From positions 1-64,000 of the forward strand of contig NZ_BBJH01000052.1 of NCBI RefSeq assembly GCF_000739775.1: DNA of 64,000 bases. Direction: 5' to 3'. Below the pieces are notes generated by a model that did no database searches, was not told where the DNA came from, and saw nothing but the letters and a program-made list of their open reading frames with translations. The stretch is from Paraburkholderia heleia NBRC 101817. GTDB lineage: Bacteria > Pseudomonadota > Gammaproteobacteria > Burkholderiales > Burkholderiaceae. This document shows positions 34,835 through 44,018 of the stretch, piece after piece. The position numbers and the translations under genes were made by a program. The first letter of the stretch is position 1, and each line of letters starts with the position of its first letter.

Positions 34835-37210
34835 ATGAGCGCTACGCGGGGTCCGTTCTCGCGCGATTCGAGCCTGCGCAACGTGCCCGGCCCGGCATAC
34901 ACGCGTCCGCGCGCGCTGCTTGCCATTCCGCTGCTCGGCGTGCTGGTGCTCGTGCTGCTGTGGGCGGTCATCTTCACGCGTCTGTCGGTCGAGAAGGAAG
35001 CCACCATGCGCGAGGCCACGGCCTCGGCGGCGATCCTCTCGGCGGCGCTCGAACAGCACACCGTCAAGGCGATCCACCAGGTCGACCAGATCACGCGCTT
35101 CGTGAAGTACGAGTTCGAAAAGTCGCCGGGCCGCTTCGATCTGGGGAGCACGGTCGAAAAGGGTGTGATGCAGAGCGACTCGCTCGTGCAGGTGTCGATC
35201 ATCGACGAGCATGGCAAGCTCGTCGCCAATACGGTCGACCCGAATCCCAAGCCCATCGACCTCTCGGACCGCGAGCACTTCAAGGTGCACGAGCACGAGA
35301 ACGACGACCAGCTCTTTATCAGCAAGCCGGTGCTCGGCCGCGTGTCCGGCCACTGGACCCTGCAGATGACGCGCCGTCTCAATCACCCGGACGGCTCGTT
35401 CGCGGGCGTGGTGGTGGTCTCGGAAGACCCGAGCTACTTCACGAGTGACTTCTACAACAACGCCGCGATCGGCCGTGACGGCGTGATTGCCGTGATCTCG
35501 GACAGCGGCGCCGTGCTCGCGCGCCGCACGGGCAACGCCGGCCGCGCGGACGGCGCGTTCTCCGCGAGCGGCGTGTATCCCATTTCCGAACATGCGTCGG
35601 GCACCTATGTCGACCCGATCGATCACGTCACGCGCATCGTCTCGTACCGCCATATCGATGGCTATCCGCTCGCCGTGCTGGTCGGTCTCTCGCAGGCCGA
35701 GGAATTCGCCGACTACAACCACACGCGCGACGTCTACCTGATGATGGCGACCTTCATCTCGCTCGCCATGCTCTCGTTCTTCGCCGTGGCCACGGGACTG
35801 ATCGGCAAGCTGCTCGGGCGCGAGCGCGAGATGTCGCAGCTCGTGCAGTACGACCTGCTCACGGGCCTGCCGAACCGCTACGCCACGCTGCAGCGTCTGC
35901 GTCATGAAGTCTCCCAGCCGGGCAACCTCGGGCGCCTCGCCATTCTCTTCATCGATCTTGACAACTTCAAGACGGTCAACGACACGCTGGGCCACAACGC
36001 CGGCGACATCGTGCTGCAGATGAGCGCCGCGCGCCTCGCCGACGCCGTGGGCGGCGCGGGCACGCTCGCGCGCATCGGCGGCGACGAGTTCGTGGTGATC
36101 GTCAAGGGCGACGACATCGAAAAGCGCGCCATCGCGCTGGCCGAAGCCACCAATACCGCGTTCACGCATCCGTTCGACGTGCGCGGCAGCGCCTTCGTGC
36201 TGCACGCGAGCACGGGCATCGCGCTCTTCGCGGTCGCGCACGAAAGCGAAATCGATCTGCTCAAGAAGGCCGACCTCGCGATGTACGCCGCGAAGGAGGC
36301 CGGACGCAACTGCTTTCGCTTCTACTCGCCGCAGCTCGCGCACCGCGCCGACCACCTGATGAAGTGGGAACAGCAGTTGCGCGTCGCGCTTGCCGAGGAC
36401 CAGCTCTTTCTCGCCTACCAGCCGAAGATCGATCTGCGCCGTCGCTGCATCACGGGATTCGAGGCGCTCGTGCGCTGGAACCATCCGCAATACGGGCTCA
36501 TTCCTGCGGGCGAATTCATTCCCGTGGCCGAGTCCACGGGCCTCATCGTGCCCGTAGGCGACTTCGTGATCCGCACCGCGTGCGCGCAGCTCGCGCAGTG
36601 GCAGCAGCAGGGCTACGAGTCGCTCACGCTCGCCATCAATATCTCGGCGGTGCAGTTCTGGCGCGGCGACCTTTACGAGACCGTGGCGCGCGCAATCGAA
36701 GAAACCGGCATTGCCGCGCACCGGCTCGAACTCGAGATCACCGAGACCGCGATGATGGAGTATCCGGAACTGGTATCGGAGAAGATCTTCGCGTTGAAGC
36801 GCCTTGGCGTGCGCGTCGCGCTCGACGACTTCGGCACCGGCTATTCTTCGCTCTCCTATCTGAACCGCTTCGCCGTCGACACGCTCAAGGTCGACCGCTC
36901 GTTCGTACAGGCCATTCCCGCGGACCGCAGCGTGTGCGTGATGGTCTCGGCGATCGTCAATCTCGCGCGCTCGCTCGGGCTCACGGTGGTCGTCGAGGGC
37001 ACCGAAACCGAAGAGCAGATCGCGTGGCTCTCCGCGCTCGGCCCGATCGAGGCGCAGGGCTTCCTGTTCTCGCGCCCCGTGCCCGTGGAAGGCGTGGCCG
37101 CGCTGATCGAGCGCTTCGGCGTGTGCAGCGCCACGCCGCCGGCGGGCACGCAAACCGCCCGCGAAGATCGCCGCAACGAGCGTCTGAGCGACGCACCGCA
37201 ACCGCGCTGA
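34835..37210 (+). CDS. Membrane GGDEF-EAL cyclic-di-GMP protein with periplasmic sensor
   Basis: 791 residues. One membrane helix (about 27-49) and a second (about 305-328) flank a periplasmic dCache-type domain. GGDEF is intact at residues 415-419, so it may make c-di-GMP, but no RxxD inhibitory site is found five residues before it. EAL is intact (543-545, in FEALVRWNHP), with later catalytic segments ETAMMEYPELV and DDFGTGYSSLSYL, so phosphodiesterase activity is also possible. Which activity dominates cannot be told from sequence. The start has a weak ribosome site. Confidence 0.92.
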   Translation: MSATRGPFSRDSSLRNVPGPAYTRPRALLAIPLLGVLVLVLLWAVIFTRLSVEKEATMREATASAAILSAALEQHTVKAIHQVDQITRFVKYEFEKSPGRFDLGSTVEKGVMQSDSLVQVSIIDEHGKLVANTVDPNPKPIDLSDREHFKVHEHENDDQLFISKPVLGRVSGHWTLQMTRRLNHPDGSFAGVVVVSEDPSYFTSDFYNNAAIGRDGVIAVISDSGAVLARRTGNAGRADGAFSASGVYPISEHASGTYVDPIDHVTRIVSYRHIDGYPLAVLVGLSQAEEFADYNHTRDVYLMMATFISLAMLSFFAVATGLIGKLLGREREMSQLVQYDLLTGLPNRYATLQRLRHEVSQPGNLGRLAILFIDLDNFKTVNDTLGHNAGDIVLQMSAARLADAVGGAGTLARIGGDEFVVIVKGDDIEKRAIALAEATNTAFTHPFDVRGSAFVLHASTGIALFAVAHESEIDLLKKADLAMYAAKEAGRNCFRFYSPQLAHRADHLMKWEQQLRVALAEDQLFLAYQPKIDLRRRCITGFEALVRWNHPQYGLIPAGEFIPVAESTGLIVPVGDFVIRTACAQLAQWQQQGYESLTLAINISAVQFWRGDLYETVARAIEETGIAAHRLELEITETAMMEYPELVSEKIFALKRLGVRVALDDFGTGYSSLSYLNRFAVDTLKVDRSFVQAIPADRSVCVMVSAIVNLARSLGLTVVVEGTETEEQIAWLSALGPIEAQGFLFSRPVPVEGVAALIERFGVCSATPPAGTQTAREDRRNERLSDAPQPR

Positions 37211-37333
37211 CGCCAGGGCGGCGCGCAGATTGCGCATTGTCCGCGTGTTTTCCCGCGTGTTTTCCCCTGTGTTGCACGAACCGCGTGCCTTCGCACACAG
37301 ACCCGCACGGACCTTCGCACGCATGATGCAGCC

Positions 37334-38551
37334 ATGCAAACCCGCACCGACGAACCAATCGCGGCGCCTGCTACGGGCCCATTGCGCGACCATCACGAAC
37401 CGCTCCTGACGCTCTTTCGCGTCGTGCTGACCGTGTCCGCGGTCTCATGGGGCGGCCTCGCACTCATGGCGCAACTCGAGCAGCACTATGTCGAGCGCGA
37501 AGCGCGGCTCACGCAAACGGCATTCGCGGATCTGGTCGCCCTTGCCTGGATGGTGCCGGGACCGGTGGGCTGCAACGTCGCGGTGCAGCTCGGCCACGCG
37601 CTGCGCGGACGCGCGGGCGCCTGGGTCGCGGGCGTGGCGAGCGTGCTGCCCTTCTTCACGTTGATGACGCTGTTCGCCATTTTCTGCCGCACCCCGCTCG
37701 TGCATGCGGTCGCCTCGCGCACGCTGCTCGACCATTTCAGCGTGGTGCTCGCCATGCTGATCGGCGTGACCGGGTACAGGCAAACGCGTGCGCTCGTGCG
37801 CGGCCCGCTCGAATGGGGCGTGGCGCTCGCAGCCTGCGCGGCCCTCGCGCTCGCGGCGAGCGGCGCGGCTTACGTGGCGATTCTGCTCGTCGCGTTTGCC
37901 GCGGGCTGGCTCGCGAGCCCGGTTCCTTCAGAGCGGCTCGAATTGCGCGGGACGCGGCGCGACGTGCAGTTGCTCGCCGCGCTTGCCGCGCTGATCGTCG
38001 TGTTCGCGCTGCCGCTGCCGCATCCGCTCGACTCGGCACTGCTTTGGCCGCGTCTCGCGGGGGCGGGCATGACGCTGTTCGGCGGCGGCTTTTCGGCGCT
38101 GCCCGTGTTGAAAACGCTGTTCGTCACGCCCGCGCTCGGCATCACCAACGACGACTTCACGCTGGCGTTCACGCTCTCGCCGCTTTCGCCCGGACCGCTC
38201 CTCAATGTGGTGCCCTTCTTCGGCTATCTCGTGGATGGCTGGGTCGGCGCCCTCGTCGCCACGCTCGCGCTCTTCGTGCCGTCGGGCTGCCTCGTCGTGC
38301 TCGCGAGGCGGCACCTGCACCGCATGAAGGCGAACCCGCGCTTCGAGCACGCCATGCGCGTGCTGCGCGCCGCAACCACCGCGTTCCTCGCGGTCGCCGT
38401 TTGGCACATCGCGCGGCACGTGCCGCTGCATCTGTCGTATCTGCTGACGGCCGTGTTCTCGGCGATGTGCTTCGGCAAGCTCAAGCTCCCCGCCTACGCG
38501 GTCTACGCAACGGTAGGACTCGCGTGCGGGGCGTGGCTGCTGCTGGCCTGA
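37334..38551 (+). CDS. Chromate transporter family (CHR) protein
   Basis: 405 residues with two CHR halves and about 11 membrane helices. FRVVLTVSAVSWGGLALMAQL and LVALAWMVPGPVGCNVAVQLG mark the first half, and GAGMTLFGGGFSALPVLKTL with LSPLSPGPLLNVVPFFGYLV the second. Family members export chromate or import sulphate, but many chromosomal copies have no proven substrate. It follows the GGDEF-EAL gene after 123 bases that include a tandem 12-base repeat. Confidence 0.87.
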   Translation: MQTRTDEPIAAPATGPLRDHHEPLLTLFRVVLTVSAVSWGGLALMAQLEQHYVEREARLTQTAFADLVALAWMVPGPVGCNVAVQLGHALRGRAGAWVAGVASVLPFFTLMTLFAIFCRTPLVHAVASRTLLDHFSVVLAMLIGVTGYRQTRALVRGPLEWGVALAACAALALAASGAAYVAILLVAFAAGWLASPVPSERLELRGTRRDVQLLAALAALIVVFALPLPHPLDSALLWPRLAGAGMTLFGGGFSALPVLKTLFVTPALGITNDDFTLAFTLSPLSPGPLLNVVPFFGYLVDGWVGALVATLALFVPSGCLVVLARRHLHRMKANPRFEHAMRVLRAATTAFLAVAVWHIARHVPLHLSYLLTAVFSAMCFGKLKLPAYAVYATVGLACGAWLLLA

Positions 38552-38584
38552 AGCGCGCGTCCGAAGCGCAGACCCGCGCGCGGA

Positions 38585-39607
38585 TCAGCGCGCGCCCGTA
38601 AAGCCGCTGAAGAACGCGCGTGCGTTGTCTTCGAGGCTTTCGAGGTGATAGCCGCCCTCCTGCACGATCACCGAAGGCAGGCCGAGCGCGCCGAGCGCCG
38701 CGCCGAGCCGGCCGAAGCCCTCGGTGGTCACGGCGACCTTCGACTGTGGATCGTCCTTGTAGATGTCGAAGCCGAGCGCAAGCACGAGCGCATCCGGCTC
38801 GAAGCGCCGGAGTACGCGCAGCGCCGCTTCCACGCGCTCGAAGAAGTCAGCTTCCGATGCGCCATGCGGCATCGGCAGATTGACGTTGTACCCCGCGCCC
38901 GCGCCATGGCCGCGCTCTTCCTCGTAGCCCGCGACCACGGGATAGAAGTTGGTCGGATCGCCGTGGATCGAGATATAGAGCACGTCGCTGCGGCCATAGA
39001 AGACCTCCTGGACGCCCTGGCCGTGGTGCATGTCGGTGTCGAGGATCGCCACGCGCTCGAAGCGGTTGCGCAGCGACTGCGCCGCGATGGCCGCGTTGTT
39101 CAGATAACAGAAGCCGCCCGCCGCGTCCGCGCGGGCATGATGGCCGGGCGGACGCGAGAGCGCGTACGACTCGCGCGCGCCCTCGTTCACGCACGCAGCG
39201 GCCGCCAGCGCGCTTTGCGCCGACCAGTAGGCCGCTCGCCAGGTGTTCGCACCAATGGGGCAACTGCCGTCCGCGAGATATCGCGCCGCCTGCGCGAGCA
39301 CGCCGCGCAGCGGATTCGGTTCGCGCACGTAGATGTTCGACATCACCTCTTCGCCCCAATCTTCGGGCACGCGCTTCCACTCGGCGTGCGCTTCTTCGAG
39401 AAAGCGCAGGTAGTTCATGTCGTGCACGGCGGCGATGGGCGCGGTGCCGAAGTCGGCGGGCGCCTGTACGCCGAAGCCGAGCGAGCGTGCCGCGGCCACG
39501 AGACGCTCGGCGCGCTGCGGCACTTCCTGCGGCTCACGCAGCTGGCCCCGCGAAAAATAGGCACGCGGATGGTGCAGCAGCTGATCGGGGTGAAACCAGG
39601 TCTTCAT
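38585..39607 (-). CDS. Histone deacetylase-like amidohydrolase (acetylpolyamine type)
   Basis: 340 residues from MKTWFHPDQL, with GGAG upstream. Zn and catalytic residues are in LSRPPGHHARADAAGGFCYL (His pair), ILDTDMHHGQG (Asp/His ligands), HGDPTNFYP and EGGYHLE (catalytic Tyr). The sequence resembles bacterial acetylpolyamine amidohydrolases, which free acetate from acetylated polyamines. It is third in a leftward cluster after the transporter and the M20 amidohydrolase, which suggests catabolism of an N-acylated compound. Confidence 0.9.
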   Translation of the reverse strand: MKTWFHPDQLLHHPRAYFSRGQLREPQEVPQRAERLVAAARSLGFGVQAPADFGTAPIAAVHDMNYLRFLEEAHAEWKRVPEDWGEEVMSNIYVREPNPLRGVLAQAARYLADGSCPIGANTWRAAYWSAQSALAAAACVNEGARESYALSRPPGHHARADAAGGFCYLNNAAIAAQSLRNRFERVAILDTDMHHGQGVQEVFYGRSDVLYISIHGDPTNFYPVVAGYEEERGHGAGAGYNVNLPMPHGASEADFFERVEAALRVLRRFEPDALVLALGFDIYKDDPQSKVAVTTEGFGRLGAALGALGLPSVIVQEGGYHLESLEDNARAFFSGFTGAR

Positions 39608-39630
39608 GCTCAGTTCTCCTACTATTTCCT

Positions 39631-40890
39631 TTACGCGTCGGCGGCAACGGCCAGGCGCACACCCGCGCGCATCGCGACGGCGTTGAGCAGCACGTTCGCG
39701 CCGGCGGTGACGTCTTCCGGCAAGGCGTTCTCGGCTTCGTTGTGCGACAGGCCGTCCACGCAGGGAACGAACACCATCGCGGTTGGACAGTAGCGCGCGA
39801 GGTGGATCGCGTCGTGGCCCGCCCCGCTCACGATACGCTCGTGCGGATACCCGAAGCTCGACGTTGCCTGCGCGACCAGTTCGACGCACTGCGCGTCGAA
39901 CGGCGTGGCGGGGCTCGTCCAGCAATGCGCGATCCGCATGCCGAGGCCGCGCTGTGCAGCCACGTCCGCGCATAGCGCGCGCAAGTCGCTCTCCATCGCG
40001 TCGAGTTGCGCATCGTCTGGATGACGCAAATCGACAGTGAACGTCAAATTCGACGCGATCGTGTTGCGCGACGCGTTCGCGATCTGCGCCTGGCCGATCG
40101 TCACCAGACCAAGCGGTGCGTAACGCGCCATCGTGCGTTCGATCTCGAGTGACATCTGCGCCGCGCCGAACCACGCATCCTTGCGATAGTGCATCGGCGT
40201 CGTGCCCGCGTGCGCGGCGACGCCCGTCACGTTCACGTCGAACCAGCGGATCGCCTGACCGCCCGTCACGATGCCGATGGTCGTGCCGTTCGCCTCCAGA
40301 ATCGGGCCCTGCTCGATATGAGCTTCAAAGTAGGCGTCGACCGCCACGCCCTGCACGGCACGCGTGCCGCGCGCGCCGCATGCGTCGAGCGCGGTGCCGA
40401 GCGTCACGCCGTCGGCGTCCGTGCGCGCCAGAGCGTCCGCCAGCGTCATCGCACCCGCGAACACCGCCGAGCCCAGCATCGCCGGCGTGAAGCGCGCGCC
40501 CTCCTCGTTGGTCCACGAGCAGATCTCGATGGGCTTCACGGTGCGCGCGCCCGCGTCGTTAAGCGCGCGCACGACTTCGAGCGCGGCGAGCACGCCGTAG
40601 ACGCCGTCGAAGCGGCCGCCTTCGGGCTGCGTGTCCAGGTGACTGCCCATCAGCACCGGCGCGGCCTGCGCGTCATCGCCTTCGCGGCGTGCGAATAAAT
40701 TACCCACTTCGTCGGTCCACACCGTCATGCCTGCCTCGCGGCACCAGCGTGCGAACAGCTCACGCCCGCGCCGGTCTTCCTCGGTGAGCGCGAGGCGGCG
40801 CACGCCGCCACCCGGCGTCCCGCCAACGCGCGCCATCTCCATGAGGCTCGCCCACAGGCGCGGGCCGTCGATCTGCAAAAGGTCTTTCAT
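39631..40890 (-). CDS. M20 family Zn amidohydrolase (hydantoinase/carbamoylase type)
   Basis: 419 residues. GSHLDTQPEGGRFDGVYGVL and CSWTNEEGARFTPAMLGS contain the dinuclear metal ligands, and AYFEAHIEQGPILEA is typical of N-carbamoyl-L-amino acid or allantoate amidohydrolases. An alternative start 12 bases upstream, at 40902, has a ribosome site too close to be better. The stop lies 23 bases before the deacetylase start. No hydantoinase or allantoinase is adjacent. Confidence 0.9.
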   Translation of the reverse strand: MKDLLQIDGPRLWASLMEMARVGGTPGGGVRRLALTEEDRRGRELFARWCREAGMTVWTDEVGNLFARREGDDAQAAPVLMGSHLDTQPEGGRFDGVYGVLAALEVVRALNDAGARTVKPIEICSWTNEEGARFTPAMLGSAVFAGAMTLADALARTDADGVTLGTALDACGARGTRAVQGVAVDAYFEAHIEQGPILEANGTTIGIVTGGQAIRWFDVNVTGVAAHAGTTPMHYRKDAWFGAAQMSLEIERTMARYAPLGLVTIGQAQIANASRNTIASNLTFTVDLRHPDDAQLDAMESDLRALCADVAAQRGLGMRIAHCWTSPATPFDAQCVELVAQATSSFGYPHERIVSGAGHDAIHLARYCPTAMVFVPCVDGLSHNEAENALPEDVTAGANVLLNAVAMRAGVRLAVAADA

Positions 40891-40934
40891 CGGTCCATCC
40901 ATCTCTGTCGAGCTATTCCAACACCTGAACAACG

Positions 40935-42254
40935 TCAGCGCGTGCTCAGCGCCTCGGCAGCGGCCTCGTCAAGCGCATGCGGGTGACGGCGCGCGTCGAG
41001 CGCGACGATGCACAAAAGCGAGACGCCCGCGAGGCACGTATAGAACACCGCGAGCGGCCACCACTGCCCCACATGGCGATGCGCGAGCCACGTGCCGACG
41101 AGCGGCGTGAGGCCGCCCGCGATCGCGCCGCACACCTGGTAGGAGAGCGAAATCGCGGAGTACCGCACGCGCGTAGGGAACACGCCGGAAACGAAACCGG
41201 CGATCACCGAATAGAAGCTCGCCATGCAGACCACGGCGATCGCGATGCCAATCACCATCGGCACGACCTTGCCGCTTTGCACGAGGACGAACATCGGATA
41301 TGGCGAGAGCATCGCCGCGGCGGCCGCGCACTTGAGGAAACGCGCGCCGCCCGTGCGCTCCGCGAGCCAGGCGGCGAGCGGCTGTACAAGGAACTGGATG
41401 ATCGCGACCGCGAACAGGCAGTCGAGAATGAGCGAGCGCGTGATGCCGACGTACTGCGTGGTGTAGGCGATCATGAACGTATTGGTGAAATACACACCTG
41501 CAATGCCGATGGTATTCGCGCCGATGCACAGCAGCACGAGGCCCCACGCCGAGCGGAACACTTCGGCGACCGGCAGCTTGAGCGTGCGGCGCTGATCCTT
41601 GAGCTTCTCGAACTCGGGCGACTCGTTCACGCCAAGCCGGATCATGATGCCGACCACGAGCAGCACGGCCGAAACGAGGAACGGCAGACGCCAGCCCCAG
41701 GAAAGAAAATCCGCCTTGTCGAGCGACGTGACCGAGCGGAACGCTAGCAGCGAGAGAATCAGGCCTGCCGGCGAACCCAGCTGCGCAAACGAGGCGAAGA
41801 ACGTGCGGCGGCCTTCGGGCGCATGCTCGCCCGCCATCAGCACCGCGCCGCCCCACTCGCCGCCCACGGCGATGCCCTGCACCACGCGCAGCAGCACGAG
41901 CAGCACCGGCGCGAGCATTCCCACGCTCGCATACGAAGGCAACAGGCCGACGCAGACGGTCGCGACGCCCATCATCATCAGCGTGGTCATGAGCGCTTTC
42001 TTGCGGCCAATGCGGTCGCCGAGGTGACCGAAGATCAGGCCGCCGAGCGGGCGCGCGAAGAATCCGACGGCGAAGGTCGCGAACGACGCCATCGTGCTCA
42101 CGAAGCGGTCTTCGGAAGGGAAATACAACTCGCCGAAAACGAGCGCAGCGGCCGTAGCGTAGATGTAGAAGTCGTACCACTCGATCATCGTGCCGATGAA
42201 AGCCGCGGCGGCGGCGCGCACCGGTTGCCGGGCGCTGGGTTGTGGGCTGGCCAT
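40935..42254 (-). CDS. MFS transporter, metabolite:H+ symporter family
   Basis: 439 residues from MASPQPSARQ, preceded by AAGGAG. There are twelve membrane helices; GTMIEWYDFYIYATAAALVF and FGHLGDRIGRKKALM are hallmarks of MHS members (alpha-ketoglutarate, shikimate, proline/betaine type). It is the first gene of the leftward cluster with the amidohydrolase and deacetylase and is divergent from the LysR gene, so it probably imports the substrate that the two hydrolases process. Confidence 0.91.
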   Translation of the reverse strand: MASPQPSARQPVRAAAAAFIGTMIEWYDFYIYATAAALVFGELYFPSEDRFVSTMASFATFAVGFFARPLGGLIFGHLGDRIGRKKALMTTLMMMGVATVCVGLLPSYASVGMLAPVLLVLLRVVQGIAVGGEWGGAVLMAGEHAPEGRRTFFASFAQLGSPAGLILSLLAFRSVTSLDKADFLSWGWRLPFLVSAVLLVVGIMIRLGVNESPEFEKLKDQRRTLKLPVAEVFRSAWGLVLLCIGANTIGIAGVYFTNTFMIAYTTQYVGITRSLILDCLFAVAIIQFLVQPLAAWLAERTGGARFLKCAAAAAMLSPYPMFVLVQSGKVVPMVIGIAIAVVCMASFYSVIAGFVSGVFPTRVRYSAISLSYQVCGAIAGGLTPLVGTWLAHRHVGQWWPLAVFYTCLAGVSLLCIVALDARRHPHALDEAAAEALSTR

Positions 42255-42325
42255 GCGTCGGTCTCCTTCAGGCGCGTTGGGGATGGGTTCGTGGTGCATG
42301 TACGCTTTATCGCCAGCCACAAATC

Positions 42326-42371
42326 ATTAGTCAAATTTCGCGTTATTATTCATCGCATAAATTTAACTAAT
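42326..42371. promoter_or_regulatory. Inverted repeat in the LysR/MFS divergent promoter
   Basis: ATTAGTCAAATTT (42326-42338) and AAATTTAACTAAT (42359-42371) are inverted repeats matching at 12 of 13 positions, with a 20-base spacer. The stretch is A/T-rich in a GC-rich background and begins about 35 bases from the LysR start. It is a likely binding site for the LysR protein controlling both directions. Confidence 0.65.
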
Positions 42372-42404
42372 ACCTTTGGCGCACCACTGCGCCGGAGACC
42401 GCCC

Positions 42405-43355
42405 ATGCGCGCCGACACTACCCGCTTTCTGAACGATCGTCTCGACTGGAACCTGCTGCGCACCTATCTCGCGATCATGCAGGAGCGCAGCCTGAGCCGC
42501 GCCGCCGCGCGCCTGTACGTCACGCAGCCGGCGGTGAGCCAGGCGCTCAAACGCCTCGAAGACGCACTTGGCCGCAAGCTCATCGAGCGGCGCGGCGCGC
42601 AGTTCGTGCCGACCGAGGCGGGCGAAGAGGTCTATCGCATCGCCAGCGACATCTACGGCACGATTTCCCAGCTCGAAACCGGGCTGGACGAGCGCACCGC
42701 CGACATCACCGGCTCCATCCGCCTGCTCACGGTGAGCCGCATCGAGTCGCGCGTGTACGACGAATTTCTCGCCGAATTCCACACGGCCTACCCACGCATC
42801 GATCTGCAGATCGAAGTGATGCGCTCGTCGGACATCATCTCGTCACTGCTGCAGAAAACCGCGACCGCGGGCCTGAGCCTGTGCCGCACGCCCATCGACA
42901 AGCTGGACATGCGCTGCTTTCTGCGCCAGCGCTATGCGATGTTCTGCGGCCGGCATCACCGGCTCTTCGGGCTCTCTCAACTGACCATGGACGACCTGCT
43001 CGCGGAGAACTTCGTCTCCTTCACGAGCGACCAGATCGGCGACAGCCTTTCGCCGCTCACGGTGTTTCGCGACCAACGCGGCTTCACGGGGCGGATCGTG
43101 GCGTCGTCCCCGAGTCTGGACGAGGTGCGCAGACTGATCTACGCGGGCTACGGCATTGGCTGCCTGCCCGAACATACGGTGCGGGACGATCTGGCACGGC
43201 AGCGCCTGTGGCGGCTGCCGCCGGAGGAAGGGCTCGTGGACGTCGATATCCACTTGCTGTGGCATCGCGAACGCAAGCGCAATGCCGCCGAAGAAGCGTT
43301 CTTCGATGCGATGGAGCGCTGCATGCAGCGCCATGCGCTCGCGCAGCGCCTGTAG
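42405..43355 (+). CDS. LysR family transcriptional regulator
   Basis: 316 residues from MRADTTRFLNDR, with GGAGA upstream. The winged helix-turn-helix (about 14-72) shows LAIMQERSLSRAAARLYVTQ and SQALKRLEDALGRKLIERR. The effector domain follows. It is divergent from the transporter-amidohydrolase-deacetylase cluster, with an inverted repeat between them, the classic LysR arrangement. The effector is probably the imported substrate or its product. Confidence 0.92.
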   Translation: MRADTTRFLNDRLDWNLLRTYLAIMQERSLSRAAARLYVTQPAVSQALKRLEDALGRKLIERRGAQFVPTEAGEEVYRIASDIYGTISQLETGLDERTADITGSIRLLTVSRIESRVYDEFLAEFHTAYPRIDLQIEVMRSSDIISSLLQKTATAGLSLCRTPIDKLDMRCFLRQRYAMFCGRHHRLFGLSQLTMDDLLAENFVSFTSDQIGDSLSPLTVFRDQRGFTGRIVASSPSLDEVRRLIYAGYGIGCLPEHTVRDDLARQRLWRLPPEEGLVDVDIHLLWHRERKRNAAEEAFFDAMERCMQRHALAQRL

Positions 43356-43394
43356 TGCGTCAGGCGCGCGCCGCGAACGTCACAGGAGAAACGA

Positions 43395-43853
43395 TCAGAA
43401 CCCGCGCGCGAGCACCGCGACGCCGATCGTCACGATACCCAGCACGAGATTGACGACGACGAGGCGGCGCACGGTGCCCACGGCGCGCGCGCCGTCCGGC
43501 CACTTCTGCGCCTGCACGGCGCGGCGAATGCGCGGGAACACGGCGAAGCGGATGTGGCCGAAGATCAGCATCATCAACACGCCCAGGCCCGCCATGGCAT
43601 GCAGTTGCCAGGTGGCGTGCTCGCCGCCGAACTGCATGAGCAGGAAGCCGCCGGTCAGCAGGATCACGATGACCGAGACGCCCACCCAGTTGAAGAAGCG
43701 GCCGAACACCGCTTCGATCAGCGGCAGGCGCAGCTGCGGCGAGAGGTCTTCGAGCGCCGGACGCAGGCAGAAGTGCGCGAAGATCATGCCGCCCACCCAG
43801 ACGGCGACGCCCAGCAGATGCAGAAAGAGCGCGACTGCGATCGCGTGGCCCAT
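43395..43853 (-). CDS. CopD family membrane protein
   Basis: 152 residues, four membrane helices. GHAIAVALFLHLLGVAVWVG and GMIFAHFCLRP, then LHAMAGLGVLMMLIFGHIRF, carry conserved histidines. This short type is annotated as CopD-like; a role in copper uptake is assumed from the family and not shown. It stands alone, convergent with the LysR gene. Confidence 0.82.
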   Translation of the reverse strand: MGHAIAVALFLHLLGVAVWVGGMIFAHFCLRPALEDLSPQLRLPLIEAVFGRFFNWVGVSVIVILLTGGFLLMQFGGEHATWQLHAMAGLGVLMMLIFGHIRFAVFPRIRRAVQAQKWPDGARAVGTVRRLVVVNLVLGIVTIGVAVLARGF

Positions 43854-44018
43854 GCTTGAATTCCCTCGTAACGTGTATTTATCTGGCGCACGCAGGCGGG
43901 AACGCTCCCGTCTCATGCGTTGTGCGCGGCATTATTCCATGCCGCGCGGCCGGGTGCGCCGGATATGCCGACCGGCGTGAGTGCTTCGGCACCGACGCCG
44001 GTCCCACGCAAAACGCGC

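Noticed and set aside
34718..37396. An 892-codon open frame opposite the GGDEF-EAL gene
   Set aside because: No recognisable domain and biased composition; the plus-strand gene has clear GGDEF and EAL motifs.
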